Shown here piece by piece: positions 51,680-60,600 of a stretch of DNA of 64,000 bases. Within the stretch, counting starts at the first letter, position 1. Each line of letters begins with the position of its first letter. The stretch lies in contig NZ_JAJNCZ010000009.1 in NCBI RefSeq assembly GCF_021026345.1, positions 1 to 64,000 of the forward strand. The letters run 5' to 3'. The position numbers and the translations under genes are program-made. The stretch is from Rhizobium sp. GN54 (GTDB lineage: Bacteria > Pseudomonadota > Alphaproteobacteria > Rhizobiales > Rhizobiaceae). The notes beneath the pieces were generated by a model. It was not told the DNA's origin and made no database searches. It saw nothing but the letters and a program-made list of their open reading frames with translations.

Positions 51680-52747
51680 TCAGTGCCGGCGGGGACGACG
51701 GGCAAAGCCGACCCGGATTCGGACCGGTTCCGGTTCGTCATCCTGATCCTCGTCGAAGCAGCCAAGATCGCAGTGACCATCGTCCTCGTCCTGCGCGGCC
51801 ATCGCCTGCTCTTCTTCATAGCTCCGCGCCGGACCGTTCAGGGCGATGAGCGGCCTGTCGGCGATGGCCGAAGCAGGCGCCGTGTTGGAGACGGCCGCCT
51901 CCGGAACACCGAGCGCTTTGCGCGCTTCCGCTTCGAGAAGCTGCTGGACGCGGCGGCCGAAGCGCAGGCGCAGTTCGGCCATGCAGGCGGCGACACCGTC
52001 GATCTCCAGCAAGTCGTCGATTTCGGAAAGCGCCCAGATGCCGGTGGCATGATCGCTCGGACGGCTGGCGCCATCGACAATCGCGACCTCGACGGTGTCG
52101 ACCATCATGCGCTTGTGGTGCTTGTAGAGCCAGTCGGGCAGCACCATGGCGCCGGCCATCATCTTGAACTTCAGCTCTTCGAGGCGGCTGGTGTCACCGT
52201 ACGAGGCGAGCGAACGCTTGACGTCGAGGATGTAGGCGGTATGCCGTGCGCGGTTTACGACGATCAGGTCCGGCGTGTAACTGCCCTTGGCCGGCGCCTC
52301 GCAATCGAGCTTCACGCCGTCGAGGCAAGACCAGTCGTTTCCGGAAACGGCTTCAAGCGCCGCCTTGACCAGCGGCAGTTTGAGCGACTGCGTCAGCACG
52401 GTCACATTCGGATTGGCTTTCGCCAGACGATCAACCGCCTGCTCGAGCAGTTTGCCTTCCCGGAACGACACGGCGCGGACAAGCGAAGCAATGTGAACGT
52501 AGTGGCCAAGGATTTCGTCCTCGACCGGCTCGCCGTCGGCGATTGCCGCAATGGCGCGATCGATCAGCAGGTCGAGATCGGCCTCGACGTCGGCGAAGCG
52601 AATGATGTGCGGATGGCGGCGCAACGCGGCCGGTTCGTTGATGCTGTTGGCACCAAGGCCGAACGGACGCTGAGAGAACATCGAGGTCGAGACGGCGGTC
52701 GAACGGAGAACTTCCCCGGCGGGGACAGAGAGAGTATGCGTGGTCAT
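51680..52747 (-). CDS. PD-(D/E)XK-type nuclease-like protein
   Basis: This 355-aa protein has a core fitting the PD-(D/E)XK nuclease fold: Glu97 on a helix (REGKLLEQAV), then TPDLIVV with Pro159-Asp160, followed by YILDVKRSL with Asp175-Val-Lys177. The C-terminus is acidic and low-complexity. The fold call rests on the motif and spacing only. It lies upstream of the 177-aa, AAA and M41 genes on the same strand, 113 bp away, and is probably part of the same unit. A DNA- or RNA-cleaving role is inferred. Confidence 0.6.
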   Translation of the reverse strand: MTTHTLSVPAGEVLRSTAVSTSMFSQRPFGLGANSINEPAALRRHPHIIRFADVEADLDLLIDRAIAAIADGEPVEDEILGHYVHIASLVRAVSFREGKLLEQAVDRLAKANPNVTVLTQSLKLPLVKAALEAVSGNDWSCLDGVKLDCEAPAKGSYTPDLIVVNRARHTAYILDVKRSLASYGDTSRLEELKFKMMAGAMVLPDWLYKHHKRMMVDTVEVAIVDGASRPSDHATGIWALSEIDDLLEIDGVAACMAELRLRFGRRVQQLLEAEARKALGVPEAAVSNTAPASAIADRPLIALNGPARSYEEEQAMAAQDEDDGHCDLGCFDEDQDDEPEPVRIRVGFARRPRRH

Positions 52748-53079
52748 AGCCCGATTCCTTTTGCATAAGGCTTGAGGGTCAGGCCCTTGGTAGCGTTGGC
52801 GCGCTGCCTTGGGCCGTTTTGTGTTCGGTCATCCGAACGCCCCCAACCTGGCAGGACCGGCGACCGGGCTCAAGGACCCGGAACAGTAAAAAGGAACAAA
52901 GCCGGTACGTAGTTAACGGTGGGCTCACGAAGCCCGAGACCGGTGAAGGCTTACGGCGATCGGCACCATTCGCCTGTGCGTTTCCACTCGGCATCCGAAG
53001 GCAAAGCAAAAGGGCCGACATGCGGCCCTCTCGAGTTTGGTGGGAAGGTCGGTTCACAGCCTCCAAGCCCGCGCGATCA
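52748..53079. other. Intergenic gap with a terminator
   Basis: About 330 bp upstream of the nuclease-like gene. Apart from the hairpin at 53001-53029 and a plausible promoter side, nothing was identified. The 95-aa ORF here is not convincing. Confidence 0.6.
53001..53029 (-). terminator. Terminator after the DUF3102-like gene
   Basis: On the minus strand, stem AGGGCCG / CGGCCCT with a five-base loop is followed by UUUUGCUUUG, an intrinsic terminator just past the stop at 53080. Confidence 0.75.
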
Positions 53080-54324
53080 CTAGGCGGCAGATGCAGCTAC
53101 ATCGTCGGCTTTGTTGGCGGCCGGCTTGACGCGGTCAAGGAAGGCTGGCCGTCTAAAGGCCTTCGGGGGCTCGGCCATAGATTCTGCCAGAGACGGGATC
53201 GAGTCTTCCGGAAGAATCTGCCTGGATGTCGCCGACTGCTCCATCGTGACTTTGGCCCCGAATGGCGCAAGCATGGCCTCGAGCCGCTTTACAGCTTCCG
53301 CTTCGACAGAGTCCCTTTCGGAGCCGGCAACGACCGAGACCCCGTCATCCTGGTGCCGCTGCTGATTGGCAGCCAGCAAGCTTGTGTCGACCAACAATGT
53401 GGCTGCTGGCGAGATCGACGCCTTGTCGGCCTTCGGCCAGACAGGGTCCTTGGTTTTCGCCGAAGCCCACTCCAACAATGGCAAGACTTCGTTTTCAAGC
53501 CATGTCCGGAGTTCTCCCTTTTCCGGCCAGGTGTCCGTGCCACCGATCTTGTGAAGCAGATTCCCGACGTCGTTCCACCGGGTTTTCGCCGGAAGCTTGG
53601 TCTCCCAGATCACGTAGTGATAGTGCGGATTGGGCATGACAAACTGGGCAAGACTTTCAAGCTCCTTGCGGGCAAGGCGGGCAGTCAAATGAATCTGAGC
53701 CGCAAGCGTCTTTTTGATCAACCGCTTCTCCAGAACCGCCTCACTGACATGCGCGCGGATCTCCTCGAGGTGACCAATGAAGGATTTGACGCCATCCCGG
53801 ACTTTGATCGCGATGATCGCCTTGAGCCCGTCAAGGCCGCCGACATCGTATGGATCGATCTGCGGCCCTGCCTCTGTCTCGTTTTTCGAGCCGGCCACAA
53901 TCGCTACGACGTCCTGAACCCTGAGTCTGCCGTTCTGGGCGGCAAAGCCAATGGCCTGCTCGATCTGCTCGGGCTCGAAGGCACTCAACTTTCCAAGAAC
54001 CGTCGGACCGACGGCCAGTTCCACCAGAATATCCTTGTAGCGAGCCAGATTGCGAAACACCGCGCGCTGGGTCCGGACATGGCGCGCCGTGTAGCCGCAG
54101 CGCTCCACGGCCCATTTTTCGAGTGTTCCTTCCGGGAGCAGCCCGGCTGCGCGCTCAAGATGCTCGCCCAACTTGAAAGTCTCTTCGGTCGAACGGCGCG
54201 AAACGCCGATGAGGAACATGGCCGTCTCTTCGAGCTGGCTCTTAGTGTCCTCGGCGAGCGAATAGGCTTCGTAGAACGTGCGAGCGGCGGACGGGAGGGT
54301 GAATGCGTCGGTAGTCTTGGTCAT
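53080..54324 (-). CDS. DUF3102-like protein, putative DNA-binding
   Basis: This 414-aa protein has an N-terminal helical region resembling DUF3102 (GEHLERAAGLLPEGTLEKWAVERCGYTARH, in parts), a possible helix-turn-helix at about 50-90, and a middle region PHYHYVIWETKLPAK. A metal-site-like HYHYV is seen. The C-terminal third is low-complexity. The start MTKTTDAF follows GGAGATAACC. It has its own terminator, so it is transcribed apart from the nuclease-like gene. Function unknown. Confidence 0.45.
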   Translation of the reverse strand: MTKTTDAFTLPSAARTFYEAYSLAEDTKSQLEETAMFLIGVSRRSTEETFKLGEHLERAAGLLPEGTLEKWAVERCGYTARHVRTQRAVFRNLARYKDILVELAVGPTVLGKLSAFEPEQIEQAIGFAAQNGRLRVQDVVAIVAGSKNETEAGPQIDPYDVGGLDGLKAIIAIKVRDGVKSFIGHLEEIRAHVSEAVLEKRLIKKTLAAQIHLTARLARKELESLAQFVMPNPHYHYVIWETKLPAKTRWNDVGNLLHKIGGTDTWPEKGELRTWLENEVLPLLEWASAKTKDPVWPKADKASISPAATLLVDTSLLAANQQRHQDDGVSVVAGSERDSVEAEAVKRLEAMLAPFGAKVTMEQSATSRQILPEDSIPSLAESMAEPPKAFRRPAFLDRVKPAANKADDVAASAA

Positions 54325-54680
54325 GGTTATCTCCATGTAAGAGGAATGTCAGTAAAAGCATAACCGCCTTTACCCCTCTATTATCTCAGAACACGCACCA
54401 AATTAAAGCAATCGTAAGTTTTGCAATAAATTGTGGCAAAGAATAACTATGACTAATACATCGAACAATTCCTTACGATACTATCGATCACTTAAAAAAT
54501 GCGGCGAATCAAAAAATTTTCATTTCCATGAAAACAAGCAACGTCCACAATTAATACGTGCACGCTTTCAGCTAAAACGAGGACTGACGCGTCGGGAGTG
54601 TCCGGGCCTTTTCAAGTCAGCCTTCCGCCTGGTACCAAGATGCAGGCACCTGATCTCCGGAGTGAGAGCGAGTCCATCCG
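54325..54680. other. AT-rich intergenic gap
   Basis: This 356-bp stretch is clearly richer in A and T than its neighbours. It holds the divergent promoters of the DUF3102-like and HNH genes and an inverted repeat TTTTCA-N6-TGAAAA at 54517-54534. No gene was identified. The composition suggests foreign origin. Confidence 0.6.
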
Positions 54681-55615
54681 ATGGCAAAGGCCATACTCAC
54701 AACCAAGGTCGATCCGACATACGACGACCTTCCGGAATAGCGGTATCATTTCCCGCGCACCTATCTGCGTCAGGTCGAGGCGGCTCGCGGGGACTGGATC
54801 GTTTATTACGAGCCCAGACGTCCGAACGGCGACCTGATGAAGACAGGCGGCAAACAGGCGTATTTCGCGACCGCCCGGATAACGGACATCATTCCCGATC
54901 CATCGAAGCCTGATCACTTTTACGCGCTCATCGCGGATTTCCTGCATTTCAGTCATGCCGTCCCGTTCAAGGAGGCCGACCTTACTACGAGTGCGGCCTA
55001 CGCAAGGAGGACGGCTCGACCAACAAAGGTGCGTTCGGCCGCGCTGTCCGCAACATTCCCGACGCCGAGTATGACCTGATCCTCGCTGCCGGCTTTGCGC
55101 ATGTCATTGGAAACCGTGACCGCGAGAGGCCGACGCCGGATCCGGCCGAGGAAGCCCGGATCGGATTTGGCGACAATCCGCAGGTGCCCTACGAGATTGA
55201 TCGTGTCGATCGTAGGCTCGTGTCGCAGGTTCTGCAGCGGCCCTTCCGCGATCGCGCCTTCTCCGCGGCCATCAAGACAGCCTATCATGACACCTGCGCC
55301 GTCACCGGCCTCAAGCTAATCAACGGCGGCGAACGCTCAGAAGTCCAGGCCGCCCACATTCGTCCGGTGGCAGATCGAGGGCCGGACAGCGTTCGCAACG
55401 GGCTTGCGCTTTCCGGCACGGTGCACTGGATGTTCGACCGCGGGCTGATTTCGGTCGATGACGATTACGGCCTGCTGATTGCGTGTGGCGGCGTGCCGGA
55501 TACGATCACGCGGCTCATCAATCCCGAGCGGCGCCTGCTCGTCCCATCACGGCCGGACGAGCGGCCGCATACGCAGTTTTTGCACTACCACCGCGAGAAG
55601 GTGTTCAAGGGATAA
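54681..55615 (+). pseudogene. HNH endonuclease, broken
   Basis: The intact family member would be about 310 aa, starting MAKAILTTKVDPTYDDLPE. Here codon 20 is TAG (54738-54740) and one T is missing near 54982, which turns CTTTACTAC into CTTACTAC. The later HNH core is intact in the shifted frame (TCAVTGLKLINGGERSEVQAAHI, in parts, and ALSGTVHWMFDRG). The C-terminal 143 residues (GTG at 55184) could still be made alone. Such HNH proteins are often restriction-like. Confidence 0.78.
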
Positions 55616-55651
55616 GGACGCGGAAATGATTTCCGCCCTACACGCAGCAGC

Positions 55652-55804
55652 TCAGTCCTCGCTGAAAAAGTCCTCGTCCAGCCGCTTGAATTCGACAGTG
55701 CGGTAGCTGCGGACGCCGACGCCGTGTTCGATCATCAAGTCGGCCAGTTCCTGTCCATCGATGAGGATCACCCGGTGGACCAAGTGCTTGACGTAGTCGC
55801 GCGC
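55652..55804 (-). pseudogene. mrr: C-terminal remnant of an Mrr-type restriction enzyme
   Basis: About 50 residues (ARDYVKHLVHRVILIDGQEL, then LADLMIEHGVGVRSYRTVEF and KRLDEDFF) match the C-terminal end of Mrr, which cuts methylated foreign DNA. The N-terminal DNA-binding part and most of the nuclease domain are missing. Truncation lies next to a perfect hairpin at 55825-55864, perhaps the scar of the event that removed the rest. Confidence 0.65.
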
Positions 55805-55824
55805 CGGCTGGCGGCAACGTTCGT

Positions 55825-55864
55825 GCCCCCCACGCCTTCGTTCGCTCGCGAAGGCGTGGGGGGC
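55825..55864. repeat. Perfect 16-bp hairpin
   Basis: GCCCCCCACGCCTTCG and its exact reverse complement flank an eight-base loop. No T tract on either side, so it is not a standard terminator. It abuts the mrr remnant and could be a palindromic repeat of a REP/MITE type. Confidence 0.7.
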
Positions 55865-55899
55865 CGCCGCGGCTGGGTTCCATCCTCGTCCCACGGGCA

Positions 55900-57603
55900 T
55901 TATGTTTCCCTTTGCCTGGCCATCCTTCGCCTTATCCGCACGACATTGTGCAGGTACAGGCAATAGCCCGAGATGAAATGCTCGACGTCGTCGATGCGGA
56001 CGCGGAAGGCGTGGTGCCTGCTGAAAAAACTTCCAGCGATTTTTTGCGGCGCTTTGAAGTACATGGCGATCTCCGGATAGAAGCAGGCGAACCGCTGATG
56101 TTCGGCACGGTGATCGATCGCCTCGACCAATGCCCGGACATCAAATGGCGGCGGGAGCGGATTGCCGGTGGTCTTCATTGTGTCGACGAGCAACAGCGTC
56201 GCCATCAACAGTTCCAGAAAGGTCGGATATGCCGTTTCTCGCTCTCGAATGAATGGCAGGTTGCCGAAACCGTTTTTCAACCCGAACTCGAAATATCGTT
56301 GTTCCGGATGGTAGCGCGTGATCTCATTGGCGCAGTAGGCGAGCCAATGATCGTGATGCTTCCAGTGATCTGTGCGAATGAAATGTTCGAACGCCTTGAT
56401 CGCCGACGTCAGCCAAAGGGGATCTCTGTCGATCTCGTGAAGACGAAGAAGCGCCAATACCGCCTCTCCGTCATAGAAGACGATGCGGAAGCGATCCTTG
56501 ACAGTGAGAGTATCGCCCTGAAGAACATGCACAAACGCGCCGCTTGCTGCATCGAGGAACCGGTCGACGATGCCTTTGGCCAGGGCGCGCCCAACGGGGA
56601 GATAACGAGCATCGCGCGTCAGCGACGCAAATTTGGCAATCGTGAGGACCAGAACCGCCTGCGCACCGAGCTTGATCTCGCCGTGGTTCGCGTGATCGAC
56701 GACGAAGAGCCGCTCGCCATCCCGTCGCATCGCAGTGCGCAGCACTTGGTCGATACCCCGCGGCACGTGACGGCCGATCTCGCCGTTTCCGGTTGCCTCC
56801 CACGCCTCGAGCATCGCATAGAGTGTCCCGCAATGACGAAGTATGTTGTAGGTGGGAATGACCGCGTCATATGCGGGGAAGTAGCCGTAGACGAAGGAAC
56901 CGTCATCCCGCATTTGCCTAGTGAGGTACATGCCGGCATTGTCGATGAGGTTTTCGATCTCGTCGGCGACCATCGGTGCGGCCCGGAGTCCTTGGCCGAA
57001 GCCGCAATCGGCAAGGATGCGGACCTCGCCCGTCCGATCGCTAAACAGGCTCTTCGTATCGAACAGGTACCATGCGGGCAGTTGCTGCACGCCGCTGGAA
57101 AGCGGCGGCTGTTTGCGTGACGTCTGCAGGTACCGGTTTATCCGTTCAAAGTTCAGTCCGAGCGGACGGCCGGCATCACAGACCCAGGCCGCGATACCGT
57201 TCAACTCCTGTTCAAGGAGAGCGGTATTGAAATTCGGGTCGAAAGCGATGCCGTGGCGGAAATAGTTTCGCCGTCGGCCGGACAACTCAGCAAGGACCTC
57301 CGGCGGCGTGGCGACACGAATGGAGTGTAATACGTCGATCTTGATCCATCGCCAGCGATTTTCATCGGGGATTCGCTTCCTGAGGTGTGCGATGGCTGCG
57401 CGCCAGGCGGTGTCCAGCGAGTTTCCAACGCCCGTGGCGCAAATCGCCCGGGTTCGGGCATCCGAAACAGATGCGATCAGGACGAGCTTGGGCTTACGCC
57501 CAAAGTGCGACGAAGTGGCGTCAAGGGCTTCCCCCTCGAGAGTGGCGGCGGCTTGGCGAAGGTTGGCGAGCACTCTCTCAGTCGGAACTTGCAGTTTGGT
57601 CAT
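55900..57603 (-). CDS. Protein of unknown function, possible six-hairpin fold
   Basis: This is a 567-aa soluble protein. The region at about residues 200-500 has repeated helical, aromatic-rich segments (DDGSFVYGYFPAYDAVIPTY, ILRHCGTLYAMLEAWEATG) like the (alpha/alpha)6 barrels of six-hairpin glycosidases or epimerases. The first 170 residues are of another type. No signal peptide is present. It follows the autotransporter gene by 73 bp on the same strand. Neither substrate nor pathway can be told. Confidence 0.5.
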   Translation of the reverse strand: MTKLQVPTERVLANLRQAAATLEGEALDATSSHFGRKPKLVLIASVSDARTRAICATGVGNSLDTAWRAAIAHLRKRIPDENRWRWIKIDVLHSIRVATPPEVLAELSGRRRNYFRHGIAFDPNFNTALLEQELNGIAAWVCDAGRPLGLNFERINRYLQTSRKQPPLSSGVQQLPAWYLFDTKSLFSDRTGEVRILADCGFGQGLRAAPMVADEIENLIDNAGMYLTRQMRDDGSFVYGYFPAYDAVIPTYNILRHCGTLYAMLEAWEATGNGEIGRHVPRGIDQVLRTAMRRDGERLFVVDHANHGEIKLGAQAVLVLTIAKFASLTRDARYLPVGRALAKGIVDRFLDAASGAFVHVLQGDTLTVKDRFRIVFYDGEAVLALLRLHEIDRDPLWLTSAIKAFEHFIRTDHWKHHDHWLAYCANEITRYHPEQRYFEFGLKNGFGNLPFIRERETAYPTFLELLMATLLLVDTMKTTGNPLPPPFDVRALVEAIDHRAEHQRFACFYPEIAMYFKAPQKIAGSFFSRHHAFRVRIDDVEHFISGYCLYLHNVVRIRRRMARQRET

Positions 57604-57676
57604 CCTCCAGATTCCAACCGCGCACCCTCTCCGGCATATCTCACCCCATCACAGGCGGCAGGGAACGGCAGCGGCG

Positions 57677-60600
57677 TCACCACCTGATACGCAGGCCCAC
57701 ATTCCCCTCAATGCCGTGGAAGTCATTTCCCGAAACGTCCGTGTTGTATGACACACTTGCGTAGATACGGGTGTTCTGGTCGAAATCCGCTGTAAGCCCG
57801 GTGCCAAGCTCCAACGTGGTTGCCTCTCGCGTCGAGGTGAAACCAGTGGCGTTGAATGCGACTGTACTGTCGGCGCCAAATTCGTGCCAGAGGTTGGCGA
57901 GAAGGAATGGATTGACCTTCGCGCCATTCACATCGTAGCTGCCGAGGAGGCGCGCACCGATGCGCCCCGTCCAGGCATTTTCATCGTCGATGGCGATGCG
58001 CCCGCCGGGATCCTGGACTGTGTCGAAGTCCTGATGCTGCCAAATCAACTGCGCTTGCGGCTCGATGGACCAATTCTCATGAACGTCAAATTTCGTCCCA
58101 GCCTCGAGCGAAGCCGTGATCGCAGTTCCGTCGACATTGGACGTGTATCGGCCGATTGAACTCGTGTCCGCGTCCAGCCAGGAATGCATGAGGACCGCGT
58201 CGACATAGCCTCCGCCGGGCCACGTGTGGGTCCAGTAGCCGCCAATGCTGTAGGCATCGATATCCAGGGTGCCGACGGTTATGTCGAAGCGACCCAGTGC
58301 AAACCCTTCGATCTCGCCGCTGGCACGACTATAGCCCAGAAAGAGACCCAACGTATCCTCCTGGCTATTGGCATGCTCAACCTTATAGACAGGAGCGCCG
58401 GCCTGGATACCCCAGGTCGTCCCGTCGAAACTGGGGTTCAGAATTCCTTCCAGATCCTGACTGTAGCTTTCTCCGAACATCCGCGTCCAAACGAGATGCT
58501 TCGGATTCTCGCTGTCGAACCAGTTCTGCTCGCCATGACGTTCGTGGAACGTCCCGAGCGTCGAGCGGAGCAGACCGCGTGATACGCTGGGGAGAACGGT
58601 GAAAATTGGAACTTCCGGCCGGTAGGACGGTATGAACCCACTCCCGCCGCCATCATCCCCGTCTCCATCTCCGTCCCCGTCTCCGTCTCCATCTCCATCA
58701 CCGTCGCCATCCCCGTCGCCATCACCGTCGCCATCCCCATCGCCGTCCCCGTCGCCGTCCCCGTCGCCATCACCGTCGCCATCACCGTCGCCATCACCGT
58801 CGCCATCTCCATCCCCGTCTCCGTCACCGTCGCCGTCTCCGTCACCGTCGCCGTCACCGTCGCCGTCTCCATCGCCATCCCCATCACCGTCGCCGTCTCC
58901 ATCGCCATCCCCATCGCCGTCTCCATCACCGTCCCCGTCTCCATCACCGTCGCCATCCCCATCGCCGTCCCCGTCGCCATCCCCGTCTCCGTCGCCGTCG
59001 CCGTCGCCGTCTCCATCGCCATCACCGTCGCCATCCCCATCGCCGTCGCCGTCACCGTCGCCATCCCCATCGCCGTCCCCGTCGCCATCACCGTCATCGC
59101 GGAGATGATTGCGCAGGTACCAGTTTTCGGCCGTCTCATCCTCTTCGCCGCCTCTGAACAATAAGTACTCGTAGGCCCCGGCGGTGACCCGGTGGAGCAG
59201 GCGAAAGGATCGTGGCGCGGTAGTGCCGCCATTGGTCGCTTCCACGACGAGGATGCCATCTTCCTGGGTTCGCGCGCCCTCACCGCCAACATTCTCAACA
59301 CCCACTCGGGTCACACCGGACGCTTCACCGCCAGAGACGACGAGCTTGTCTGCCGGCGAAGTGTCATCGCCCAGCACCGATTGGAGCAGCAACTGCCCGG
59401 AATCGCCAAGGTAGTCGCCCTGTATCGTCAGGCTGTCGGTCGTCGAGTTGGAGCCGGATGCCAGGTCGATCACGCCGCTGTTCTCGACGCTCACGAGGGC
59501 AGATCCGAAGGGCAGGACCGACGTTTGACGCCCGCCGCCGAAGAGCGTGCTCGTCTCGTCGATGGTCAACGTTCCGGTCGCCGTCCCGCTATCCCCGAGC
59601 GTAAGGTTTTCCGTCATCTGCAGGGACGAACTCTCCGTAAGGGCAATGAGCTCCCAGTTCACAAGTCTCTGGGGACCGGCGCCTTGGGTATCTTCCCATG
59701 TCAGGGTGTCCCTGTTCATTCCGCCGTCAACGCGGATTGTCTTGAGCTCGGCGTCGTCAAGGCCCCGGAACAGCGCGCGGTCGCGGTTGTCGCCCATATC
59801 GATGCCGCCGATCAGACCGCCGGTCCACACCATCGTATCCCGCCCGGTGCCCGCTTCCAGGTTGCCGGTGACCTCACCACCGATCAGCCGAAAGGTGTCG
59901 CGGCCGGCGGCCTGCTGAACACTGGCGCTGACGCGGCCACCTTCCATGCGGAAGAGATCGTTGCCGCTCCCTTGGTCGACGCTTCCATTGATGGAGCCCG
60001 GATCGTAGTTGATGATCGTATCATCGCCGCTTCCAAGTGCGACCGTGCTCTGAATGGTGCCGTAGTTGGTTATGTCCGTCTCGCTTGCGCCGATGACGAA
60101 CACCCCGTTGTTGATGAATGCGCCCGAATTGTTGACGATCCCTGTCGTGCCGTTGCCGTCGATCGTTACACCGTTGTTCAGCGTTCCGCTGTTGGCGATG
60201 CTGTTATCGCTGTCACCGGTAAAGCTGAACGGTGAATTGATCGCAGAACCGGCATTGTTCACGACGGAGTAGTTCCCATCTCCGGTGATGACGAGCCCGT
60301 TGTTCATGTTGCCGGAATTCTCGAAAATCACGACATCGTTGTCGTCGAGCGTCACACTGTTCAGATTGCCGGCACTGGTGACGTCAAGCAGGCCTGTGTT
60401 CGAGGCGCTGAACGGCCCGTTGAAGTTTGTGCCAGCGAGGATGTCAACATAGAGTTCATCGAGGCCGTTGGTGGTGTATCCGGCCGGATTGCCATCGCAG
60501 ACGACCGTGTCTCCCGAGGAAGGAGCCGCCGGATTGCAGTCCGCGAGCGCAATGCCGGCATCGGGAAGTAAGAAGATACTCGCAAGGGCGGCCTTGCGCA

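Larger units (their letters stand above)
44197..55899. mobile_element. Integrated genomic island at tRNA-Gln (left part)
   Basis: A large tyrosine recombinase directly follows the tRNA. Downstream are minus-strand genes of unknown or defence-like nature, several of them broken, plus AT-richer gaps, which fits a transferred island. The right end is not seen, because no second copy of the tRNA 3' end was found by eye. The stated end is the last clearly degraded defence gene and is arbitrary. Confidence 0.6.

Noticed and set aside
52779-53066. 95-aa ORF in the gap upstream of the nuclease-like gene
   Set aside because: It runs through the terminator hairpin, has no recognisable domain and its composition is that of non-coding sequence.
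54738-54740. TAG stops in the HNH and DUF429-like genes as recoded or suppressed amber codons
   Set aside because: Both genes also carry frameshifts, which recoding does not explain. Gene decay is simpler.
54431-54913. 160-aa plus-strand ORF
   Set aside because: It overlaps the start of the better supported HNH pseudogene in another frame and shows no family pattern.
58658-59095. Could the repeat block be a CRISPR array
   Set aside because: Units are six bases, contiguous, with no spacers, and encode a regular peptide within a real gene.
58632-59108. Plus-strand ORF encoding a Ser-Pro repeat
   Set aside because: It is the exact antisense of the Asp-Gly repeat of the autotransporter and has no ribosome site or conserved start.
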